Origin: Planctomycetota bacterium
GTDB taxonomy: Bacteria; Planctomycetota; Brocadiia; SM23-32
Length of the DNA: 12,408 bases
Direction of reading: 5' to 3'
Assembly: GCA_018400625.1 (NCBI GenBank)
Contig: JAGYMJ010000170.1
Span: forward strand, 1 to 12,408
Positions within the stretch are counted from its first letter, which is position 1. Every line of letters begins with the position of its first letter. The translations under genes and the position numbers were made by a program. The notes below the pieces were generated by a model. The model was not told the DNA's origin. It ran no database searches and saw only the letters and a program-made list of their open reading frames with translations. Of this stretch, positions 7,103 through 12,408 are shown piece after piece.

Positions 7103-8950
7103 TTACTGAAAGTCCATGACGACACGAAAACCGAGGAGGGGACTCCGGTAGCTTGGCGTTTCGGGTCTGCGGAAAGTAGACTGACACTCCCAGGGGTTAT
7201 CGCCCCAGCCCCCCCCGCGAATAACACGGTCATCTCCGCCAACCGGCCCTGTCGGGTCGGTTGCCAAGCCCTGTGAATAAAAGTCGAACCAGTCCTGACA
7301 CCATTCCCATACATTCCCATGCATATCATAGATACCCCAAGTATTAGGCATAAGTTCACCCACTGGATGAGTCTTGTAACCGCTGTTTTCCTTATACCAC
7401 CCTAACCTGTCAAGCTGGGGGCATGGACCAACATCGGTTGTGATATTTTCTCCGCTATTGAGCAAGGTATTCGTGCCAGCCCGGCAAGCGTATTCCCACT
7501 CTGCCTCAGTCGGCAGTCGAAGACCTCTGCCTGAGAAATCCCGGTTGGCTTCGACCAGCCATTCATGAATATCGTCCCAGCTCACCTCTTCAACCGGAGC
7601 ATACGGGCCGCTTTCTTTGGATACACTCGGATCCCTCCCTGCAACCGCCTCCCACTGTTGCTTTGTCAACGGATACTTACCCATCCAAAATCCTTTCGTC
7701 AGCTGAACCGTATGATACTGTAATATTAAATTTGATAGTGATATCTTCTTTTTATAACATTTTGAACAGATAAAAAGGCCTAAAACCCCCTCCGGAAGGC
7801 CCATCAAGAAGAAGTCGTCGCCGCCGGATATCTCTTTCCACGCCGTGCTCGTGGTGGCCGGGCACCAGCACAGTATCAATTCCACGCCACCCGGCAGTTC
7901 CACCGTATTCTCCTCGCCCGGGCGAGGCTCTTTCTTGCGCTCGGGCGGCCGGACTGCTGCCTTTTCCGGCTCGAGCTGGCCATCCAGTTTGTCCAGTGCG
8001 CTGAACATGTAATCCACGCTGAAATACCGGTCCTCCGGCTTCGGCTTCGTGCAGCGGAAGATTACTTCCGAGAGGCCCGGCGGGGGCGGGATTTCCGACG
8101 GGTCGAGCGCATCCGGCAGCTGACCCGTCAGCAGCTCGTAGAACACCTTGCCCAGTGCATAGATATCCGCCGTATGATCCACGCCCTTCGCATCACGGCT
8201 CTGCTCCGGCGGCATGTAGTGCATCGTGCCCATGCCGTAGCCGCTCATCGACATGCCGCTGCTCACGCCCGCGCGCGCCAGCCCGAAGTCAACGATCTTC
8301 GGGATCAGTTCATCACCCTCGCGAAGCAGAAGGATATTGGCCGGCTTGATGTCGCGGTGCACCAGCTTGCGCCGGTGCGCGTAGGCCAGCCCGCTGCCGA
8401 TCCCGCGCACCATCTCGATCGCCTCCTCCGGCGTGAGCTTACCCTTCTCTTTCAGGTAATCCTGCAGGCTGCCCCCGTCGACATACTCCATCACGATATA
8501 GTGGCCCCGATCGTCGCTGCCCTGGTCGTGGACGTGAACGATGTTGCGGTGGGTCAGCGTCGCAACGCTCTGGGCCTCCTGCTGGAACCGCTGCAGGGTC
8601 TGCTCGCCTTCCGGGCCGGTCAGCAATTCGGACAGCAGCCGCTTGATAGCGACCGGGCGGTTCAGCTTTTGGTCAAGGCACAGGTACACCTCGGCGAACC
8701 CGCCCTGGCCGATTTTTTTCTGGACCTCATAGCGCTCGTCGATAACCATCCCGCCGCCTTCGGCGCCGGGCTCATCCTGCGCCTGGCTCATCATGCTGTG
8801 CATCAGAATGGACTGGCCTTCATCGGACGCGGCGGCCCCGCCGTCCTGTTCGATACCGCTCTGGCCGGAGACAAACAAGACATTGACCCCGCACTCTTGG
8901 CAAAACTTCGCACCGTCGGGCAACTCTTTATGGCATTTTGGGCAATTCAT
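7103..8950 (-). CDS. Zinc-ribbon / Ser-Thr protein kinase / FGE-sulfatase-like protein, 615 aa
   Basis: Residues 3-20 are a zinc ribbon (CPKC...CQEC). Residues 28-44 hold the SGQSGIEQDG peptide shared with the caspase upstream. Residues about 74-325 are a Hanks-type kinase with a complete active site: glycine loop GQGGFAEVY, AIK (Lys103), HRDIKPANILL (Asp200), DFG (Asp221) and MPPEQ. A Pro/Glu-rich linker leads to an FGE-sulfatase module at about 350-615: [71 protein letters not shown]. The Cys pair of catalytic FGEs (SUMF1 Cys336/341) is not apparent, so this is more likely a ligand-binding lectin fold than an enzyme. No membrane segment is seen. The ATG overlaps the stop of the short frame upstream (ATGA). 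AAGGAG lies twelve bases before it. The kinase half is GC-rich and the FGE half clearly less so, which suggests domain joining. Confidence 0.95.
   Translation of the reverse strand: MNCPKCHKELPDGAKFCQECGVNVLFVSGQSGIEQDGGAAASDEGQSILMHSMMSQAQDEPGAEGGGMVIDERYEVQKKIGQGGFAEVYLCLDQKLNRPVAIKRLLSELLTGPEGEQTLQRFQQEAQSVATLTHRNIVHVHDQGSDDRGHYIVMEYVDGGSLQDYLKEKGKLTPEEAIEMVRGIGSGLAYAHRRKLVHRDIKPANILLLREGDELIPKIVDFGLARAGVSSGMSMSGYGMGTMHYMPPEQSRDAKGVDHTADIYALGKVFYELLTGQLPDALDPSEIPPPPGLSEVIFRCTKPKPEDRYFSVDYMFSALDKLDGQLEPEKAAVRPPERKKEPRPGEENTVELPGGVELILCWCPATTSTAWKEISGGDDFFLMGLPEGVLGLFICSKCYKKKISLSNLILQYHTVQLTKGFWMGKYPLTKQQWEAVAGRDPSVSKESGPYAPVEEVSWDDIHEWLVEANRDFSGRGLRLPTEAEWEYACRAGTNTLLNSGENITTDVGPCPQLDRLGWYKENSGYKTHPVGELMPNTWGIYDMHGNVWEWCQDWFDFYSQGLATDPTGPVGGDDRVIRGGGWGDNPWECQSTFRRPETPSYRSPLLGFRVVMDFQ
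7707..7776 (-). other. AT-rich patch inside the FGE module of the kinase gene
   Basis: About 15 of these 70 bases are G or C, against roughly half or more on either side. The patch encodes part of residues 392-415 (FICSKCYKKKISLSNLILQY), between MGLPEG and TVQLTKGFW. Related modules usually have a short acidic Gly/Asp/Glu-rich loop at this place. The frame is kept. It looks like an insertion or replacement within the loop. Confidence 0.55.
8823..8869 (-). repeat. Copy A of the shared SGIEQDG-coding block (in kinase gene)
   Basis: This 47-base stretch matches 10960-11006 in the caspase gene at 41 positions; the 30 bases 8840-8869 match at 29. Both are read in the same frame and give SGxSGIEQDG followed by an Ala-rich stretch with Ser-Asp/Glu. 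Here it separates the zinc ribbon from the kinase domain. Confidence 0.85.
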
Positions 8951-9168
8951 TTTTTATTTTTTCTCCTTACGGGCAGCGAGTGCTGAATTAAAAATCGCGC
9001 GAACTGTTCGTTAGTAATGGGATAGCGGCTCATCTCACCCTGGAAAGCCGGGTCATCTATCTCCTCCCATACGATGCCCATGTCTTCCGCCGCCTGACGG
9101 CGTCGTTCTTCTTCTTCAGCAGCAGCTACTTCTGCTAAATCCAGGCCCGGTTCCGTCTCTTGCTGCAC
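8947..9168 (-). CDS. Short frame carrying the start of an FGE-sulfatase module (probably truncated)
   Basis: The frame is open from just after TGA 9244-9246 down to TGA 8947-8949, which overlaps the kinase ATG. It lacks an ATG. GTG at 9168 is the first usual start, but it has no Shine-Dalgarno sequence. An ATT near 9238 lies just behind AGGTG. The protein is acidic and helical (AEVAAAEEEERRRQAAEDMG), then shows SRYPITNEQFARFLIQ. This is the hallmark at the front of FGE-sulfatase modules (compare KYPLTKQQWEAV in the kinase). It ends about ten residues later where the kinase leader begins. The rest of the module is absent, so this is most likely a decayed or recombined FGE gene. It may still be translated by coupling and help translation of the kinase. 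Certainty is limited by the unclear start. Confidence 0.5.
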   Translation of the reverse strand: MQQETEPGLDLAEVAAAEEEERRRQAAEDMGIVWEEIDDPAFQGEMSRYPITNEQFARFLIQHSLPVRRKNKK

Positions 9169-9254
9169 GCTATCATGATCGGTTATTTCGACTGGTTTTG
9201 GCTTCTGCTCCTTGGCGGATTTCTTTTCATCCTGATCAATTAATCACCTGCATG

Positions 9255-9899
9255 TTATTGTGGCCGGTCGGGAAAAGACCTCGCCAGTCCCCTGGCAATC
9301 GACTGCAAAGCCGCCTCGCCCCTGCATGAGGTGGATGATGTTGAGATAGGACCAGATGAACGCACACCAGAAGCGAGTATATCGCGATTCAAGTCGATCA
9401 GTCGTGCGGCAATTGTTCCTTCAGCGCTATAGAGCCACCGTCCTTCACTTCTTCTTCTACTCGTGCTGAAGCGAGTGACAGATACTACGAGCACAGCGTC
9501 CACCTGAAGAATTTTACCGATTTCCGCAGCTTCAGCATCGGTCATTTCCGTTCTCTGCAGACCGATTTCATCCTCAACCGCCGAGGTATCGCTCCGTGCG
9601 GCAAGTGTATAACCTTTTCCGGTCAAATGGCCTGAAAAGACATCTTCGACCATTCGCACGCCACCGTCACTCACTTCTCCACTGTCATCCTGTGCGATGA
9701 TAGCTATTCGCCGTATTTCAAGTGAAAGAAAATCGGGCCCGGTTTTGAACTGATCCCGATGCATCACCCCACTGAGACCGGACTGAATCGTATCCAGCGA
9801 CTGACAGCCGATAGTTGAAAAACCGATTGCAACAGAAAACATTATACCGAAAAAGAACCTTTTCAATTCCGACAGTTGAACAATTGATTTGCCTTTCAT
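9255..9899 (-). CDS. Outer-membrane lipoprotein with CsgG/LpoB-like fold, 214 aa
   Basis: From ATG 9899 the N-terminus is basic (MKGKSIVQLSELKR), then hydrophobic (FFFGIMFSVAIG), and ends in the lipobox STIGC (Cys32). This is a type II lipoprotein signal, and Gln at +2 favours the outer membrane. The mature part has IRRIAIIAQDDSG, then VEDVFSGHLTGKGYTLAARS, the segment EIGKILQVDAVLVVSVTRFS and AARLIDLNRDILAS. This strand-helix pattern with 'DAVLVVSVTRF' matches CsgG/LpoB-type periplasmic domains. I chose ATG 9899 because GAGGG lies eight bases upstream; a TTG at 9914 is possible but less likely. The gene starts 24 bases after the caspase gene, whose C-terminus has the same kind of fold. The two proteins may meet in the periplasm. 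No catalytic function is implied. Confidence 0.8.
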   Translation of the reverse strand: MKGKSIVQLSELKRFFFGIMFSVAIGFSTIGCQSLDTIQSGLSGVMHRDQFKTGPDFLSLEIRRIAIIAQDDSGEVSDGGVRMVEDVFSGHLTGKGYTLAARSDTSAVEDEIGLQRTEMTDAEAAEIGKILQVDAVLVVSVTRFSTSRRRSEGRWLYSAEGTIAARLIDLNRDILASGVRSSGPISTSSTSCRGEAALQSIARGLARSFPDRPQ

Positions 9900-9923
9900 A
9901 AGCAAAGCCCTCAAAAAAATAGG

Positions 9924-11798
9924 TTATTGTGAAGAAATCTGCAACAGATTACTGATAAACTCCTCGTCTTCAGTTAATGCCTCTAAAATAGCCGATACGG
10001 CCCTTCCCGCTACGCCTCGATCAGCGATAACACGGGGACCCGTTCGTTCCACATTCCCGCCTTCAAAACGCCGCTGTATTATCCTTTCGCCCGTCACAGG
10101 ATTAATCGACCAAATTCTGATTGAACCGTCGATGACGAGGGTATGCACCTGTATATCTCCGGCGCTTGCTTGTCGTTCGACGCCATTAATTTCAAGAACA
10201 GAACCGCTTATAATTACATCCGCATTCATCATTCTGGCCATGCTCTGCATCCCGTCCGACCTATCATTTCCGAGGGTATCCAAGGCACGGTTGACTTCCC
10301 GGTCATCAAGAACAGTAAAGTTTTTATCTTCAAAAAGTCTTTCCAGATATCTGCGCGGGGCTTCGGAATAAATATCCCCGGGTGTTTCGCCGCGGGTATC
10401 GAACGGCAGGATTATTACGCGCGGGCTGCCGTCATCAATACGCTGCTGTCGGGCTTCTTTCCACCTCTGAAATTTCTCAGCGTCTTTCACGCTTTTCTCA
10501 GCTTCTTCGGCGAGCGTGCTGGTCTGGTCCCAGTACTGGGCCGCGAGCATAAAATCGCCGGATTCAAAATAGCCTTCCGCGGTTTCCATAGCGTCTAAAG
10601 CAATTGATAACTCGTCTTCGGCGTGCTCATCGGCCCCGGCCGAACGCGCAGCACCAACAGCCGATTCCGCCTCCATACGCTGGTTAGCGGCACCTGAACG
10701 CTGCCGTTCAGTTTCCAGAAAAACTGTCTCTTCTGAAGTCATGTCATCGTCCACCGCAACATCCTTTTTTTCCCGCTCCGGCCGTGAAATCGCATCAGAT
10801 AATACTTCGGATGACCTGTCTGATTCAGATAAATTCGATTGTTCCAAGTTATTGAGATGGAAACGGTACCCTCTATAAGTTCCAATAACAAGCAAAACGA
10901 GCAGGACAGTTATAACAGCGGCCCTTCCTTTCTTGCTCCGTAACGACAGCGACATGTCCTCGGAAGCAGTGGCGACGCCGTCCTGTTCGATACCGCTCCG
11001 GCCGGACGGGGCAAAATTCCCTGCGTTGATGAGCGGCAGTGAAATGTCGCCCTTGCCTTCGATCACCACAAACGGTGTCTGCGTCTGGCGGTGCAGGTCC
11101 ATCGCGGTTCGAGTCACCGGGTCAAAAATCGAAGAGGCTAAATGTGCGATGCTCGATGCGCCCTCCGACATGCGGTCGATGAGGTGCGCGGTGAATATGC
11201 CGTGGCGACGCTGCTCCCATTCATAGGCGCGCTGGCCCTCACGGCATGAGTTCAGCACCGCCACCGTCGGTATGGTATGACGTGTCTTTTTACGCGGTGC
11301 GGCCTGGATGTCCCGTGCCATTTCAGATAATGTTCCTTCCTCTCCGCGTGTAAGCGCTTCGGCACCAGCGGCACGGCCCGCCGGTCTGTTCTGGCAGCAA
11401 TCCAGCACCATCAGGGTGTTTTCAGCACCAGTCTGCGAGAGTTTGGCGCGCACCACGTCCATGCTGACCGCTGTGCGTTCGAGGTCCTTGTCGATCGTAT
11501 CCAGTCCGCAGAGGTAACGCCGCCCCGGCTGCGGTGCGAAGCCGTGTCCCCAGAACCCGAACACCAGCAGCTCAAGGTCTTTGCAGTCGGTCAGATCGGA
11601 GAGCGCCAGCTCGATATAACGCGAAAAGGCCGCGCCGGCGCCTTCCGCCCCGCAGGTCATCAGGCTGACATCGTGATCGGAGAAGTCGTAATGGTCATGG
11701 AGCATCTTTGCAAACGCCTCGGCGTCTTCTCGGGCATAGGAGAGCTTGCCGAGCGTCTGGTATTTGTTGATCCCTATCAGCAGGGCACGTTTTTTCAT
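9924..11798 (-). CDS. Membrane-anchored caspase with extracytoplasmic CsgG-like domain, 624 aa
   Basis: Residues 1-255 form a caspase-like peptidase (C14): ALLIGINKY, GFWGHGF (His85), VLDCCQN (Cys135), then VLNSCREGQRAYEWEQRRHG and IFTAHLIDRM, which match the small-subunit region of bacterial caspases. Residues 265-281 carry the SGRSGIEQDG peptide shared with the kinase. A single membrane helix lies at about 293-309 (AAVITVLLVLLVIGTYRG). An acidic, helical stalk follows (about 320-450), then a CsgG/LpoB-like domain (about 458-622: RVIILPFDTRG, EAPRRYLERLFEDKNFTVLD, MMNADVIISGSVLEI, IRIWSINPVTGERI). With the protease in the cytosol, the CsgG-like domain faces the periplasm. The start has GAGGTG nine bases upstream. 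It heads the operon with the lipoprotein and kinase. GC falls sharply at the SGIEQDG/membrane junction, so the gene looks assembled from two sources. Substrate unknown; an envelope-triggered protease is inferred. Confidence 0.93.
   Translation of the reverse strand: MKKRALLIGINKYQTLGKLSYAREDAEAFAKMLHDHYDFSDHDVSLMTCGAEGAGAAFSRYIELALSDLTDCKDLELLVFGFWGHGFAPQPGRRYLCGLDTIDKDLERTAVSMDVVRAKLSQTGAENTLMVLDCCQNRPAGRAAGAEALTRGEEGTLSEMARDIQAAPRKKTRHTIPTVAVLNSCREGQRAYEWEQRRHGIFTAHLIDRMSEGASSIAHLASSIFDPVTRTAMDLHRQTQTPFVVIEGKGDISLPLINAGNFAPSGRSGIEQDGVATASEDMSLSLRSKKGRAAVITVLLVLLVIGTYRGYRFHLNNLEQSNLSESDRSSEVLSDAISRPEREKKDVAVDDDMTSEETVFLETERQRSGAANQRMEAESAVGAARSAGADEHAEDELSIALDAMETAEGYFESGDFMLAAQYWDQTSTLAEEAEKSVKDAEKFQRWKEARQQRIDDGSPRVIILPFDTRGETPGDIYSEAPRRYLERLFEDKNFTVLDDREVNRALDTLGNDRSDGMQSMARMMNADVIISGSVLEINGVERQASAGDIQVHTLVIDGSIRIWSINPVTGERIIQRRFEGGNVERTGPRVIADRGVAGRAVSAILEALTEDEEFISNLLQISSQ
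10960..11006 (-). repeat. Copy B of the shared SGIEQDG-coding block (in caspase gene)
   Basis: This is the partner of 8823-8869 (41 of 47 bases identical, 29 of 30 over 10977-11006). It lies between the caspase domain and the membrane helix, where base composition changes from GC-rich to clearly AT-richer. Confidence 0.85.
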
Positions 11799-11822
11799 TT
11801 TTTGTTCACCTCATTTGCACCT

Positions 11823-11849
11823 ATGCTATCATTAAATATCCTCTGTCAA
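11823..11849 (-). promoter_or_regulatory. Likely promoter of the caspase-lipoprotein-kinase operon
   Basis: On the minus strand a perfect TTGACA (11849-11844) is followed after 15 bases by TAGCAT (11828-11823), which is preceded by TGA, giving an extended -10 (TGnTAGCAT). The 69-base gap between the PLD gene and the caspase gene holds this promoter and the caspase Shine-Dalgarno sequence. The spacing is short, so the exact -10 is uncertain. Confidence 0.45.
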
Positions 11850-11867
11850 ACCTTTTAATCGGCTGGA

Positions 11868-12395
11868 TTATAATACCGACGGGCAGTTATCTTCCCTGCC
11901 ACATTCCCGGCAGTAATCGCCCTGCCAGATACGGCTGAATTTTCGGTGCGCCGCGTGGACCAACTGGAGATCGCGGGTCAGGATACCATACTCAAAATTC
12001 CGCCTGTTCTCACCTTTGGCACCGATTCCCGCTCCCGTCAAATTGGCGCTGCCCATATAGAGCTGCGCCCCGTCAACCAGCACGCATTTCATATGGAGCC
12101 GCACGCAGCAGCGCATTTTCACCTCTCCATGCTCTGCGTTATGCGGCATCAGCCGGTCCCGGAACCTCCGGCTGGGCGTTGAGCTGTGCAATATACGCAC
12201 ATCCACACCTCTCCCGGCCAACGTCGAAAGAGACTCGGTAATCGAATGCCATCCGTCCGTCTCGACCCATACATCCTTCACGTTGGAGGTAGCTATCCAT
12301 AATTCACGTTTTGCCTGCCGAAGCGCCGGCAGCAGGCCCCGGAGATAGCCCTGCTCGTCTTCCAACAGTTCCAGTTCTATGCGTTGTGGTCTCAT
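11868..12395 (-). CDS. Phospholipase-D-like (single HKD) protein, 175 aa or longer
   Basis: The C-terminal half contains one HKD motif, HMKCVLVD (His101, Lys103, Asp108), followed by LYMGSANLTGAGIG, the usual continuation in PLD-superfamily nucleases and lipases. The N-terminal half (RELWIATSNVKDVWVE, VDVRILHSS) fits the preceding strand-helix unit. A Cys cluster closes the protein (CRECGREDNC), possibly a metal site. Proteins with one HKD act as dimers (the Nuc type), while many family members have two and are longer. The frame stays open upstream of ATG 12395 to the window edge, and no Shine-Dalgarno sequence is visible in the twelve bases shown, so the gene may start further right and may have another domain. 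It lies 69 bases before the caspase operon, same strand. Nuclease or lipase activity is inferred from the motif only. Confidence 0.85.
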   Translation of the reverse strand: MRPQRIELELLEDEQGYLRGLLPALRQAKRELWIATSNVKDVWVETDGWHSITESLSTLAGRGVDVRILHSSTPSRRFRDRLMPHNAEHGEVKMRCCVRLHMKCVLVDGAQLYMGSANLTGAGIGAKGENRRNFEYGILTRDLQLVHAAHRKFSRIWQGDYCRECGREDNCPSVL

Positions 12396-12408
12396 TGATC
12401 GTACCGGT

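Noticed and set aside
8174..8986. 270-aa plus-strand frame opposite the kinase
   Set aside because: It is antisense to a kinase with all catalytic motifs. Its His/Ala/Arg-rich content is the usual shadow of a GC-rich coding strand.

Overview
The window comes from an accessory, signalling-rich region of a Gram-negative bacterium. The evidence is a lipobox lipoprotein next to a single-pass protein with a CsgG/LpoB-like C-terminal domain, eukaryote-like Ser/Thr kinase and caspase-fold proteins, FGE-sulfatase (C-type-lectin-fold) modules and a cluster of short GC-rich palindromes. Such repertoires are typical of large-genome or multicellular-type lineages (Planctomycetota/Verrucomicrobiota/Lentisphaerota-like or Desulfobacterota-like). 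I cannot place it more precisely, and no rRNA, tRNA or housekeeping marker is present. Every gene I can support is on the minus strand, so the biological order runs from high to low coordinates.

Layout from right to left. (1) 12395-11868: a single-HKD phospholipase-D-like protein, possibly continuing past the right edge. (2) 11849-7103: a promoter and a compact operon of four reading frames. These are a membrane-anchored caspase with an extracytoplasmic CsgG-like domain, a CsgG-like lipoprotein, a short frame carrying the beginning of an FGE module, and a zinc-ribbon/Ser-Thr kinase/FGE-sulfatase protein. (3) 6947-4506: a zinc-ribbon protein with about fifteen TPR-like 34-residue repeats, behind its own likely promoter. 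(4) 4450-4270: five different palindromes. (5) 4180-3782: a deleted zinc-ribbon/FGE gene with an in-frame TGA replacing a conserved Trp. (6) 3727-3146: a small single-pass membrane protein. (7) 2909-2449: a frameshifted membrane-anchored gene, with an orphan TetR-type palindrome just beyond it. (8) About 2430-1836: an AT-rich stretch with no convincing gene. (9) 1808-1: a second caspase, soluble and fused to an FGE-like module, cut by the left edge.

Inferred biology. Two caspase-like proteases, a Ser/Thr kinase, lectin-fold FGE modules, a TPR-like scaffold and a PLD nuclease/lipase-type protein sit together. This looks like a signal-transduction, regulated-death or conflict system in which FGE and CsgG-like domains sense, the kinase and scaffold relay, and the caspases act. 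The strongest unexplained signal is a 47-bp block (41/47 identical) encoding the peptide core SGIEQDG. It occurs in both the caspase and the kinase, at a domain boundary in each, and in the caspase it coincides with an abrupt drop in GC. Repeated, truncated and decaying FGE pieces indicate active module shuffling. No reverse transcriptase, transposase, recombinase or CRISPR array is visible in the window.
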